Part shown: positions 20,998 to 32,446 of the stretch, piece by piece
How the letters are laid out: each line of letters begins with the position of its first letter
Position numbering within the stretch: the first letter of the stretch is position 1
From: Utricularia gibba
Taxonomy: Eukaryota; Streptophyta; Magnoliopsida; Lamiales; Lentibulariaceae
NCBI GenBank assembly: GCA_002189035.1
Contig: NEEC01000020.1
Location: 310,001 to 374,000, forward strand
Reading direction: 5' to 3'
Length of the DNA: 64,000 bases
Made by a program: the position numbers and the translations under genes
The notes under the pieces: generated by a model
The model's database searches: none
Told to the model about the DNA's origin: nothing
Seen by the model: the letters and a program-made list of their open reading frames with translations, nothing else

Positions 20998-23900
20998 ATT
21001 GTCGAAGGCCGATTCCGAGCTCCGCCATCGGAGTCCGATATGCCGTGGAAGATGTTCCTCTTCAAGTTTTTGACGCTGACAATGTGGACCAGTGTGTGGA
21101 TTAGGTGTAATACTTGTAAGGAGTTAGCAAACGTTATATCAGAACATTGGTGTGTTAGAGGCTTACATTTTCTAAGGGTATGTTTAGTTTAGAAGTTTAT
21201 AGAATTATATAAGTTTAAAAGTAGAATTATAAATTATAAGGTGTTTAATTGATTAGTTTAAAAAATTTCGATTACACAGGTTTTTTTTAGTCTATTGTAC
21301 GTGAATTTATCTAAAACTATCCAAATTTACATTCATAATTTAAATTATATTATAAATATGGTAATAAATTAACTTGTCAAATTTACATCCAAACACGCAT
21401 CATTGCTGAGTTAAAAAATGATGGCAAGTGTGGAGTTGCATGCTTATTGAGATTTGTAGACTCTCGTAAAGGTGGGTTCGATTCGAACCAGAACCGCAAT
21501 TTGAATCGAAACCATCGATTCTGATTCAGGTTTGGTTCGGCATAATTGGAATCATGGAATCGATGGTTTCGACTCGTGTATGCATCTTAATGTTCATGAT
21601 TCCGAATCGTGAATTGTACGGTTCGAATTAAAAAATTAAAAAAATTAAATAAATGTATATTATTTTATACATTTTCTCACACACCCATTCAATGCAAATA
21701 GGTGTTTGTAAAATTTTCTCAAACATACCTTCCAAGACACACTCATCATAAATGTGGGTACCTAGAAAATAGTCTCAAGTGCCCTCACGACACACTTACA
21801 TGAGCAAATGCAGGTGGTCGGAGAATGGTTTAAGATGTTCTTCCCAAACACGCACAAGCCAATATGGGTATTTGAAAAAATATTCTTATTATCTATAAAA
21901 ATAGATGATAGTTTGATATTAATTTAAAAAATACAAAATATTTACAAAATATTAGATAAAAGTTCGATATTAAAATGTAAAATAAATATAAAAAATAACT
22001 TTATTGATTTTATATAATTTTTAATGTTATTATATTTATTTTCAAAAATATAATTTTATTGTATATATTTTAAATTATTGATAATTTTATTATTTTATTA
22101 ATTTATTTCATTTATTTAATTCACAAATTATATTGATATTAATTATAATTTATTAATGTATTTTACAAAATACTCTAAATTAAGACATTTTATAAATTAA
22201 CATAATCTATCACATAATATATTCAATAAAAAGTAACAATATTAAATATTCAATAAATGTGTATAAATTATTTATAAACGATTATGGATAATTATTAAAT
22301 TAATATTATAAATTATAAAATTAGAATGAGATTTTGAAGTCACGTATAATGATTTTTAAGGATATCTCTAATGTCTCGACAGTATGTACTTTAAAATTAG
22401 AGTTGTGGTTAAAAATGATTTGTATACTCTGATCCATTATTGAGAGTGTGTGAGATCTTCTTTGGAGTCTAGATTGATAAGGGTGTCTAGAAACTGTTTC
22501 GCAAAACAGACGTGAAATATGTAATGTTAATTTTGTAAATATAATCTATTTAATTCTTTTTATTTTTAGTTTTTAAAATATATTAGGTTTGAAAAAACTT
22601 TTTGAAATAAATAATATTTTTATTTTAATTTAAAAAATACATAATACTTATAAGATATTATATAAAATAATTATATAAATATTTTGATTTTAAAAAATAA
22701 AATATATAAATAATAATTCTATTCACTTTATATAATTTATAATTTTATTGTATTTATTTCAAAAAATTTAATTTTATCAAATGTATATTTAAATATTAAT
22801 AATTTAATTATTTATTTTATTTATTTAAATCATAAATTATATTAATTTTAATTATACTTTATTATAATATTTTATCAAATAATTTAAATTAATTTTTTAT
22901 ATAAATTAATATATTATATTATATAATATATCTATTTAAATACAAAAATTAATATTATTAAATATATTATTTGATAATATCAAAATATAATCAATTAATA
23001 ATTATTAAAAATTTCATTGTCAAATATTCATAATGATTCATATGGATACTTGAAAAATATCTATAAACAATAAACGATCAGTTTAGGTTATGATTCAATT
23101 CACAAATCTTGATTCCAATTTTGAATCGAAACCATCCATACGATTTCGGTTTCGATTCAATTCAAGCTTTCGGGATAAGGTTTCGAATTGAAACCAAACT
23201 ATTGTCCATGACAACCATGGTTTCAGAACCGACGATTCGTTAGAACCGTTCGATTCTCAACCGAAACCGTATAGTTTAGAACGTCTGGTAGCAATAGGCA
23301 GAGGTGAATACCAACACAAGTCATAACTGATACGGCATCATTATGATGTCAAAAACAACAATACTGTTTCCACATGCTTCCAACATCCATCAAACTGCGA
23401 GTCATGCTACACATTCATTGGTTGCAACATGATCTAAGTGTCAGGGGACTTGAAGCATAAAAAAGAGCTGCCCATCGTTCCAGAAACACATTTCCAACTC
23501 TCTCCATGTGTTGCATGGGTAACCAACAAGTTCAATCAGCATCAGAACAGGATGCATTGAGTTTATTATACCTTAAGAAATGTGAAGTCAAACAACCAAA
23601 CTCTGCTGGATTGGCCGCTGGAGCAGATGCAGTCTCATCTGCAGTGTCAAATGGGAATGTCAGCTCGAGAAATGGAACAAATTTCAGCAACTACCCTAAT
23701 CAAATGGGCTAGAATTTTTTTTTTCTTCAATTTCATATGGAAAGCAACACGAGGGGGGAATACCAACATCAGCACAAATGTAATAACTACATCTGCATTT
23801 TGTACAATAACGCATAGCAAGGTGTGTTATGAATTAAGAAAAAGAAAAAACAAAACAAGAATACAAAAACAGCATATGACAAAGGTATGTAGCTAACTAC

Positions 23901-24078
23901 TTTTGGTTCACGAAGCCAAATGTGATCATAATACTTTGATAAATAAGGGCCAACATTATAAATGGGCATCGAAAGCATGTGACCACCGGCAATTAGCACC
24001 AATCCATTAAAAATACAGAATACTACTACAGGGGATTGATCTAGGGTTTCCAGCGCGATCCAACAATGACAGGGAGAC
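20998..24078. other. AT-rich intergenic block with duplicated core
   Basis: No gene is seen between the kinase and the ATP synthase subunit. The block contains GAATCGAAACC-rich patches near 21470-21625 and 23090-23285, and a roughly 400-base duplicated AT-rich core between them. 23290-24078 probably includes the 3' UTR of the ATP synthase gene. Confidence 0.6.
21900..23000 (+). repeat. Diverged direct duplication of an AT-rich segment
   Basis: About 21915-22215 and about 22630-22920 align in order. taatttaaaaaatacaaaat matches taatttaaaaaatacataat. Then attgattttatataattttt matches attcactttatataatttat, and attattttattaatttattt matches attatttattttatttattt. Finally aaattatattgatattaatt matches aaattatattaattttaatt. 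Spacing between copies is about 710 bases. Divergence is high, so the duplication is old. It may be two decayed copies of one element. Confidence 0.6.
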
Positions 24079-24331
24079 TTACTTTTTACCATGCCTCTGG
24101 ACGAACGGGGAATTCTTGGCGTCCTCATCTACAAATTACGGACAAAATAAGGGCAAAAGAAACACAATTTCGCAGAGGGGATGGGGGATGAGAAGAAAAA
24201 CTGAACGGACCGGTGAGACCGAGGGAAAACTTGGTGACGATGAATCCAGTGACCGCGAATCCAACCAGGAAAGGCCAGTTCCGATTCCATTCTCTCCGGA
24301 AGAACACCGGCCACGGATCGAATTGCCTCAT
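24079..24331 (-). CDS. ATP synthase 6 kDa subunit, mitochondrial (plant-specific)
   Basis: Small membrane subunit of the plant mitochondrial F1Fo ATP synthase. Two exons, 24211-24331 and 24079-24128, give 56 aa: MRQFDPWPVFFRREW, one membrane segment (WPFLVGFAVTGFIVTKFSLGL), then DEDAKNSPFVQRHGKK. The start, the split at GLT|DEDAKNS and the length agree with the Arabidopsis proteins At3g46430/At5g59613 as I recall them. Reading through the intron would give an unrelated tail, so splicing is preferred. Confidence 0.88.
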
Positions 24332-24339
24332 CTCCGCGC

Positions 24340-25078
24340 AGCGCTGTCTGTCTCTCTCTCTCTCAAAGACGAAAATCAGGGATTAATACCATTTTCTACT
24401 ATATGTGTATTTAAATTTAATTTATTCATAAATTCTCATTTTAAACAATCCTATTAAATTTATGTTTTTTAAGAGTTCAAATAATCATAATTTATTTATC
24501 TCACCTATTATTAAAAATAAACATTCATAATTTTATTTAAAATATTTTTGTTATACATCAATTTTATTTAAACCCCAATAAATTAAACTCATTTTGTCTT
24601 ATTCATATTAAGAATTAAATTTTTGATAATTGATCTCTCGTTATGAATTAAAAAGATAAATATTTAAATAAAAAGATTTTTTTTTAATTTTATACTAGTT
24701 TTTTATAAAAAAATATAAAATTATGAAAATTAAATATTTAAAATGAATAATATTTTATAAAATTAAATTACATCATGACATTTGATATCAAAGTAAAATT
24801 CAAATATAATTTTATTATGGGATAAACACTCAACCACAACTTTAATCATCATGACATTGATATCAAAGTGAAGTCTAATGATGATATATTATATGAACTA
24901 AAATGATTCTTCTAATTATCAGAATATGAAAACATAAAATTATACCATATCGAACAAAAAAATATTATATACATGAATGGTGACATAAAACATGCACAAA
25001 GGTGATGATACCAAGCCATTGATCAGTTGAATCATGAAGAACAGCACCATCACACACACACACACACACACAGAAACA
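24340..25078. other. Intergenic, AT-rich, with CA microsatellite
   Basis: Promoter region shared by the ATP synthase subunit (leftwards) and the LTP gene (rightwards). A diverged inverted copy of the 6220/7420 motif lies near 24550-24600. Nothing else is seen. Confidence 0.5.
25051..25073. repeat. CA dinucleotide microsatellite
   Basis: A run of CA units of about 22 bases lying just upstream of the LTP gene TATA box, so its length could affect promoter spacing. Confidence 0.9.
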
Positions 25079-25088
25079 CTATATAAAG
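25079..25088 (+). promoter_or_regulatory. TATA box of the LTP gene
   Basis: CTATATAAAG lies about 55 bases before the ATG at 25137, a normal distance for a plant gene with a short leader. Confidence 0.6.
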
Positions 25089-25136
25089 AGAGCCACATTG
25101 AGCTGAGCTGATACCATCCATCCAAGAACCATAACC

Positions 25137-25481
25137 ATGACCAGGAGATGCGCGATGGCGATGGTGGCGATAACCCTCGCGATGCATCTCCTGAGCTTCT
25201 CCGACGCCCAGAGCTGCGGAGCGCGGCTCGCGAGCCTCAACGCGTGCGAGCCGTTCGTGGCGCCGGACCCCAACGTGACCCCCAGCGCCGACTGCTGCGC
25301 GGCGCTGCAGGGGCTCAACCATGACTGCATCTGCAGCACCCTCAGGGTGGTCTCCCGGATCCCGTCGCAGTGCAATCTCCCGCCGCTCACCTGCGGTGCC
25401 TCCGCCGTCTCTCTTCTCCATCTTCCTTTTGCTCGTGATGGTTTTTACTGAAAGGCGTTTGGTGTTGTCGCAGGAACCTGA
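25137..25481 (+). CDS. Anther/stamen-type lipid transfer protein (eight-cysteine, FIL1-like)
   Basis: Secreted LTP-superfamily protein. A signal peptide (MVAITLAMHLLSFSDA) precedes the mature part. All eight cysteines follow the 8CM order: QSCGARLASLNAC, DCCAALQ, HDCIC, SQCNLPPLTC. The pattern LRVVSRIPSQCNLPPLTCG resembles stamen-specific FIL1 and tapetal LTPs as I remember them, suggesting an anther role. Best model: exon 1 25137-25395, a 78-base intron, and an 8-base last exon 25474-25481, ending CGT-stop (88 aa). Without splicing, a 104-aa form ending LPFARDGFY results. The short-exon form is preferred because relatives end right after the eighth Cys. Confidence 0.82.
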
Positions 25482-25930
25482 GGCGAGCGGTGGCGCACGG
25501 CCGTGGAATAAAGAGGGACGACGCCGGTTTGCTGCAACCTCTCTCAATGTTTTGTTATCTTATTATGGAGATAAAAACCAAAAAATAAAATCCGAACTTA
25601 CCACTTATTTTTAGTAGTAATGAAAAAAATATGAATCGTAATATAAATTATAAAATAGATAATATAGTACAAAAACACATGAATTGTAACAATGTATAAT
25701 ATTATACAAAAATACAAATTAGAATATCATATTCAAGATTTAATCATGATATTTCATATTTAATACAAATGAAAAAATACGATGTATTTAAATAAAGTAA
25801 TTATTTTAATTTTAATTGAAAATAAAAAATATGAAATTATTAGAATGAAATATTTAAATTAAATAATATAGTACAATAAAAAATATATTATAACATAAAA
25901 AAATGAATTAAATGATATTTTGGATACATT
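25482..25930. other. Intergenic, mostly AT-rich
   Basis: Separates the LTP gene from the tail of the SIS gene. It begins with LTP 3' UTR and then becomes very AT-rich. No feature is seen. Confidence 0.5.
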
Positions 25931-26524
25931 TTATTCCAAATTGGTATGGCGAGCTCGGATTTGGTCGGGGCTCCGACCCAAAACGTCCGTCAGCTCATAC
26001 ACAACCATCTCAAACACTACAAACAGCGCTCCTTCGTACACACTTCCCATCGGAAGGAGAGCCCTCTCGCCGTCGCCCTTCCGGTCATCCGCCATCGTCT
26101 GTGCCGGAATCTGGGCCACCACGCTCGCCAGTCTCACCGCCGAAGATTCCGCTTCGGGCTGCGCCGTCAGCACCACCACCCGAGCGCCGGCGCTTCTCGC
26201 CACGCCGCATATCGCGTCGACCGTCGAGAACCCGCCGGGTCCGGCGGAAGCGATGAGGAGGTCGGCGGAGGAGATGGGCGGTGTGGTCATGTCGAATACG
26301 CAGTGGGACGAGAGACCCAAGTGAAAGAGACGCATGCACAGCGCTTTCATCATAAGGCCTTCCCGGCCGACCCCGTAGACGAAGATCTTGCCGCCACGGC
26401 GGTGGGCGGCTCCAATTTCTTCTAACAGGACGGCGAGGGGCGGGCGGGTGGAGATCGGAGCTGAGAATATCGACGCCAGGTGGGAACAGATCTGGGCGGC
26501 GTAATCAGCAGCCGTATCCGCCAT
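25931..26524 (-). CDS. SIS-domain sugar isomerase, 6-phospho-3-hexuloisomerase-like
   Basis: Intronless, 197 aa, ATG at 26524. It is a single SIS domain. GGKIFVYGVGREGLMMKALCMRLFHLGL carries the phosphosugar-binding start. Then come SSADLLIASAGPGG, GARVVVLTAQPE and VVAQIPAQTM. The C-terminal LPMGSVYEGALFVVFEMVVYEL and RHTNLE match bacterial and archaeal PHI enzymes. PHI converts D-arabino-3-hexulose-6-phosphate to fructose-6-phosphate in the ribulose monophosphate pathway. Its substrate in plants is not established, because the partner synthase is not a known plant enzyme. Arabidopsis At5g52190 is, from memory, the same family. There is no obvious transit peptide. The coding strand is GC-rich compared with its surroundings, which explains the long shadow frames opposite. 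Confidence 0.88.
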   Translation of the reverse strand: MADTAADYAAQICSHLASIFSAPISTRPPLAVLLEEIGAAHRRGGKIFVYGVGREGLMMKALCMRLFHLGLSSHCVFDMTTPPISSADLLIASAGPGGFSTVDAICGVARSAGARVVVLTAQPEAESSAVRLASVVAQIPAQTMADDRKGDGERALLPMGSVYEGALFVVFEMVVYELTDVLGRSPDQIRARHTNLE

Positions 26525-26900
26525 TGATGATGAAGTCCAAGCTCACCCTTATCTCATTCTCACCACATGTATATAATATTTATTTATTATTTTTAAAATA
26601 GACTGATAATAAATAACCCTTTTAATTTTAATATTTCAATTTTCTAAATTATGACTCTTTATAAATCCAAACGACAAAAAATTAAAATAAATAATATGTT
26701 TATAATAAAACTAGAATACGTTATCTTTATTTTTTAAAAATTGGAATTATTTAATTAAAAAAGTTACTTTTATTTTTAATCCTCTTATATATACATATAT
26801 ATAATCTTATATGTCAAAAATATTTTCGACTATATTTATTAAAATAAATTATTTATTAAAATAGGGCAGTCACACAAAAACTATATGAAGATTTAAGCCC
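26525..26900. other. Intergenic, AT-rich
   Basis: Spacer between the SIS gene start and the tail of the membrane protein gene, both on the minus strand; it should hold the SIS promoter. No distinct element was recognised. Confidence 0.5.
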
Positions 26901-27595
26901 TTAATCCTTGTGGGTATGGGAGTAGTGGATTTTGAAGGCCTTGGGGAGGTAAAATGGCAGCAGAAACCCTAGAAGATTGAACCCCAGAACCCTAAATTGG
27001 CCACCGCCAGCGCCCTCCCGGCGAACAGAGGCATCCGGCCAAACTCCTCCTTGGCGAATTCGATCCTCACCCACTCCCAAATGGGCGGCAGCCTCCATGA
27101 ATTGTAGAATACCGGAACAAAAACTCTAATCGGAAGTGAAAACCCGGCAGAAAACGAAACGCCCTCCATCAGAACTTGAGTCGCCAGAAGGAACACTGGT
27201 GGCGCCGCTGCTTGGACGCCGTCTCGGTCGCCCTGGAGAATACCGATGATGAGGTAGACCACAGGGAGAATCAAGCCGACTATCGCTCCCACGATAACGT
27301 AGCGACCTAGAATCCTGTTATTGGCGGCGAAGACAGGCGGCGGTGTGTCGGAGGTGGCGGCGGGGAAGGAGATTCGGGAGAGGAATAGGAGGTAGAGCGT
27401 GGAGAAGACGACGAAGGCGATATCTACGAGGCTGATTGTCGCGGTGGCGGAGATGAAGATGACGATCGCCAAGGAGTAGATATGATGCGCAGTGATGTAA
27501 ATACGCCGACGCGGCGCAGGCTCCACGGCGGCGGCGGTTGGCGTCTCGTCTCCATGGAGAGAGATGTCGCGTGGCGGATCTGCTCCGGCGGACAT
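26901..27595 (-). CDS. Multi-pass membrane protein (DUF7733-like), frame break near C-terminus
   Basis: Function unknown. The ATG at 27595 starts an Ala/Pro-rich N-terminus, then ITAHHIYSLAIVIFISATATISL and further hydrophobic segments. Next come a loop RVFVPVFYNSWRLPPIWEWVRIEF, then GRALAVANLGFW and a last hydrophobic stretch. About four membrane segments are predicted by eye. The original frame stops at 26956-26970 as GSIF-stop. One extra G at the C run 26982-26985 (G on the coding strand) would instead give GFNLLGFLLPFYLPKAFK and stop at 26901. That ending fits my memory of plant homologues, so a lost base or sequencing error is likely. No introns. Confidence 0.7.
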
Positions 27596-28570
27596 CGTGT
27601 TGTGGGTGTGGATGAAAATGCCGCGATACTGTAACAAAGATGATTGGCCGTAAAGAGTAGAGTTCAGATAGCGAGAGGAAGAAGGAAGGGCCAGCGGTTG
27701 CACACGTGGCGATTTGTAACAATATGACTGGCCAGGAACAGCAGAGTTCCGATGGCAATAGAGTAAATTTGGAATTTGATTAATCAAATTTACTACAAAT
27801 TTTGAGAATATTTCATTTTGAAAAAAAATTGAAATCCAAAATATCAAAAAAATTTCGTCAAAACTTAAAATTTCTAAGAAGAAGATGTTACAATATGCAT
27901 TGCATTATTTAAGATAAAATGCAATGTAAAATTAGAAATAATAATTGTATATAAATTATTTATCAATTTCGTTTGCAATGAATGTGAAATTAGTTTTAGG
28001 TCATTACACTCCTAATTGGACCGGGCTCTTCCATTCCTCTTGAAAACTCAATGTACTCACTCAGGTTTGCTTCATTATCAATTATAAGTTTAAGTTTAAT
28101 TCTGATATCAAATATAATGATTGATTATCTTTTTATACGATATTATATATTTTGACTATGAAATTCTATGCATCATGAAAATTATCATATCATATGAAAA
28201 TTCATTCATATTTTCATATTTTTCGGCTTACTAGTCTACATCTTTCTTTCAATACCAATCCACAAGACACAATTTTATGATTTGTTAGAAAATCGTTCTA
28301 AAAATTTATATATCCATACGACCTATTCAACTAGTCGCCATGATGTAACGAGGTGCATGTGTGGAACCTATTCCTGGTAAGGTTATGTGTCCTAAAGTGA
28401 TGGAGAGGCCAGGAATGTGCAAACTTGAGGACCCTTGATTCCTCTATTGCCTCCCTCTTTTAAGGCACACCAAGGTTGCCATTTCCCCTCAAAAGCACTC
28501 ACAAAAGTCCCCTCCCCCCTTCTCTTATCTCCCCACTGGAGTTGGATCTTCTCATCTCTGAGCTGCAAAA
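27596..28570. other. Intergenic, promoter side of the ADF gene
   Basis: The first 200 bases are the membrane protein 5' region; the middle is AT-rich. The 28350-28570 portion, with CT-rich tracts, is the likely ADF leader. No other gene is seen. Confidence 0.5.
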
Positions 28571-29181
28571 ATGGTGTGTTTCTGATCTTTTTGTAACGAT
28601 CATCTGCTTCTGGTTCGTTTTTCTTGTGAAATGATGACTTGGGTTGTCAGGCAAACGCTGCTTCTGGAATGGCAGTGGATGATAACTGCAAGCTGAAGTT
28701 TCAGGAGCTGAAGTCCAAAAGAAACTACCGGTTCATAATCTTCAAGATTGAAGAGCAGCAAGTTGTGGTGGAGAAGCTTGGTGGCCATGAATCAAGCTAT
28801 CAGGATTTCACCAGCTCCCTCCCTTCCGACGAATGCCGGTATGCGGTCTTCGATTTCGACTTCACGACGTCGGAGAACTGCCAGAAGAGCAAGATTTTCT
28901 TCATAGCATGGTAATCTTCTATAATAAACAGAGTGCAAGCATTACAGACATACCTGTGCATATTGAGTTCCTGACTTCCATCATCTTGGAATAGCACCCT
29001 GGCTAAGGTTTCGGTTTGATGCACCTACAGGTCTCCGGATTCGTCGAAGGTGAGGATGAAGATGGTTTATGCGAGCTCAAAGGACAGATTTAAGAGGGAG
29101 CTGGATGGGATTCAGGTTGAGCTTCAAGCAACCGATCCAAGTGAAATGAGCTTCGACATCATCAAAGAGCGTGCCTTTTGA
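28571..29181 (+). CDS. ADF: Actin-depolymerizing factor, pollen type (ADF7/ADF10-like)
   Basis: Small actin-binding protein that severs and turns over filaments. Exon 1 is only the ATG (28571-28573), followed by 28651-28910 and 29031-29181, giving 137 aa. An ATG-only first exon is typical of plant ADF genes. The sequence opens [22 protein letters not shown]. It contains the actin-binding helix region [46 protein letters not shown], and the regulatory Ser near the N-terminus is present. It resembles pollen ADFs (from memory Arabidopsis At5g52360 and At4g25590). It faces the ARL gene tail to tail, 580 bases apart. Confidence 0.95.
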
Positions 29182-29760
29182 AACCAAGGCCATGATCCAG
29201 CTAACTCCTTTCATCTCGTTGAACACTTTGTTTCATTGGTTTCGGTTTATAAGATGTAATCACCAATATGGATTTCAGTTCATTTACATGCTGTGAAATC
29301 TCATTCGATGCAAATATGACAACGAAATGCTCATCATTTGAGATCAATAGGCTTGACATTAAGAGGTTTCTCAACGACTATCCTTCATACTGAATTGATA
29401 AGAACTATATGAACACAAGAAGTGCACTGTCTGTGACATGAAAGTATGATTTCGTATCATTTTTTACTGGGTCGATTCATGTAAAGAGAGGTTAAGTGGT
29501 AAGCAGAGGAGATGATGCTTCAAAAGTTCACCTTTTGGAATCCAGAATGGAATTCAGAACCCCAATATGGCGAACTATTTGTGTTTGGATCCACCTCTGG
29601 TGATGCTTCCAAGTCGAATTGATCCTACTGAGAGAAAAAAAAATGGTGACATTCACTTGCCTTTAGAAAATAGGAGCATTGCAACCCCATCTTAAACTGT
29701 GGATGGTAAAAGTGTGGATATAATGAGGAGCGTAGAGTCATGAGATATGTACCGTAAACT
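29182..29760. other. Tail-to-tail spacer between ADF and ARL genes
   Basis: Contains the 3' UTRs of both genes. No coding or RNA feature is recognised. Confidence 0.5.
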
Positions 29761-31084
29761 CTAGAAAATGCTTGATCCTACACGACGTTGCAAGACTTCG
29801 GTTCTCTTACTTCTCTCTACAGCATTGATCACCCAGTTTATGCTTTCTTTGATTCCCAATCTGCAGGGAAGTTTGAAGCATGTCTCATATACTTCGACAT
29901 GGAGCCACAACGAGAGAGCACATTGCTTCTCTATGTCTTCATGGAATACATGTTTCTGGAGATGTCTGCTTACCCATCAACAGCTGAAGCCCCTTGGAAC
30001 GAATAAACTCTCTCATCCAATTTCTTGAGGTCCAGATATCCAGCAATTTCATCAACTGATACAGCATCTTCTAGATCCTGCGAATTACTCATGTCTTATT
30101 CATTACCATGTCGAGTTTTCTTACCTACACGAAGTTGCAAGGGCATTTGATGGTTCATATTGGTATACCTGCTTGTTTGCTATTATCAGGAGTGGAGCTC
30201 CTCGCAGGTCCTCATGCCGAAGGACCTTTTCTACAAATTCAAGTGAAATTAAGCCTAACTGGAAAGGAAACAAGAGAAAAAAAGCAGTGACATGAGAAGA
30301 ACATGTATCACTGACCAAGAGCAGATTTGGAATCCTCAAAACGGGATGGACATGCAGCATCGATGACAAAAATCACAGCATGCGCATCTTCATAATATTT
30401 TTCCCATATGGACTGAAGACCAGGCTGATGAAACCCAAAAAAAAAAAAAAACATCATCCAATGAAATGATCAAAGCTAAAGCAAATTTCTTGTATGAGAT
30501 TTTCAAAATTTAACCACATGCCAAATAATCAACAGGGCTTTGATGTTTCAATTAGCAGTTAGCTTTTCACGATGAATCAAATAGAGAGTGAATGTCTCAA
30601 CCTGACCACCCAAGTCCCAGAATACAAGTTTTGTATTGGGCATTTCAATGCGACCAATATTCAGTCCCACAGTTGGAAGAATACGGTCTGGAGGAAGACC
30701 TTCAGAGTTTGAGTAGTGAGATTTCACTTTCTCCAGCAATGTCTACGGATTCAAACATCTTTGTCAGCGAGACAACGAAGTCACGATATTAATCACTTCA
30801 CAGGAATTCGAAAAAAATGCAGATGCCAAATAAAGCAAATGACCCAAAGCATTCTAGAGTAGATATTCATCAAAATCTTCTGTTAAGAAACTAATTTAAC
30901 AGGTACATCTAGTCTTTTAATCAAAACACATGTTTGCTTCATCATTCACAAGGTTATGAGTTGACTTTACGAAAGCTGTTGAGAAATCTACCGTTTTTCC
31001 AGCTTTGTCAATTCCAAGTATAAGAACATGAAATTCCATCTTGCTCAGCATGTAGTTCCATAACCCATAAAACAAAGAAAACAT
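29761..31084 (-). CDS. ARF-like small GTPase, ARFRP1/ATGB1 type
   Basis: Golgi-type ARF-family GTPase. Six exons: 30992-31084, 30602-30742, 30316-30424, 30169-30230, 29974-30077 and 29761-29860. They join in frame to 202 aa. G1 is GIDKAGKT, split by intron 1 directly after the Thr. PTVGLNIG is switch I, WDLGGQ is G3 and NKQD (NKQ|D across an intron) is G4. ASAVDGLGIKE holds G5. The N-terminus MFSLFYGLWNYMLSKMEFHVLILGID lacks the N-myristoyl Gly of ARFs, as in ARFRP1. The Lys in G1, where many ARFs have Asn, also occurs in the Arabidopsis relative as I recall. From memory, At5g52210 is the counterpart, next to inhibitor-2 At5g52200, as here. Confidence 0.93.
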
Positions 31085-32446
31085 CTTTATCCCAATTCTT
31101 GTTCCTCAGCTAAACTTCCGCAAGAAACCCAAGATTGGTAATTGAAAACTGCACAGAAAAGAAAAAAAAATCCATCATTCACAAAACATACGCCCCCAGC
31201 TAAGAAGCCACGGTAACGCCTCAAGCTCTATCACTAACAATGAACCAAAGAAGGTTCAAATACCAGATCTCGCAGAAAATTCGTTAAAGACAAGCTCCCA
31301 TCATTCAAACAAAAGAAAAATAAGAACTCTAATACAGATTCCGGCCATTTACCGAACTAAAATAATAAATCTGAGTATCCCGGATCAAGATCAATACAGA
31401 AGAATCAATCAATCAAACCAACTCAGAAAACTTCATACAGTTAATCAAATCAACAAAGAATCTTCCAATCTGCACATCTCAACGAGTTACTGGAATCAGA
31501 AAGAACTAACAGCTAGCAATGCAATGCAACAACATTAATTGTACTAGATTTCTGACGCCGCCAAAAAATGGAAAGGAAATTACTTCTTTATCCCTGTAAT
31601 TTTGGATAACTATTCTCAAAATCACCTCATAGCAAACAGTGGTTCAAGAAAACACAAGTATGAGACAGAAACAGCAAAACCCCATCTAAGTTTGCAAGTT
31701 TGCTCTTTTACACCATAATTTTCTCAGAAACGATAGAAAACCCTCATCAGAAAAAAAACAAGATATGGAATGTGGAAAAGAGCATTGGTGTTAATAGCAT
31801 GTATGCATTCACTTCCCTACCAACACAGCTTCAATTAGGCATTCTGTCGAACAGGTAGCATGCAAAGGAAAAAAAATGATCACAAAGAAACCCACAAAAT
31901 TCGGCATCTTAAATGAAATGTAACCCCCCATGAATAAACAAAAAACAAAACAGATACACGCGACTTATAGCTTCGGATTTCGCAGATCAAGAGCTGAGGA
32001 GATGATTCACCTGAGAAAAAATAATTTTCCGAAAAAATTCACAGTAAATTGTTAGACTCTTGAGGGTAGTATTGGGAATTCGCAAGACTCCTCGTTGGGT
32101 GGCCAGTGCAACTGAAAACCACCACCGCAACAGATTTTCCCAACCAGAAGCGAAGGAATTGGGAGACGAAACAACACTTCGAATGTATGAAAACATTTCC
32201 TTGTTTTTTTTTTTCAATTAGATTCTAATTGTGTGATCTTCATGCGGGCATTTTCATGGGCTCACATTGGCCGCAGTTGGATATCTGTGTTGGGGAATGA
32301 TTGTAGAACAGAAAATTGTTCGATTTTTTTTTTTATTTAGGGTTCATATGGGTTTGAATGCTTGTAGATTTAGGGTTCATTTTCCCTTTAAGTTGTTGTG
32401 GCTTCGTTTTTTCAAGTATGCATTCAACCCATTGGAGGCCTTTTGT
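31085..32446. other. Head-to-head region between ARL and inhibitor-2 genes
   Basis: The two genes diverge, so this is probably a shared promoter region. 31085-32220 likely contains the ARL 5' UTR, possibly with an intron. Apparent reading frames near 31987-32473 run through T- and A-rich runs and are not supported. Confidence 0.5.

Noticed and set aside
21470-23290. A hAT-type transposon with terminal inverted repeats
   Set aside because: The ends share base composition but are not reverse complements, and no target duplication or transposase was seen.
25912-26425. Several plus-strand frames of 113-159 codons
   Set aside because: They are antisense shadows of the GC-rich SIS gene and have biased Arg/Pro/Ser content.
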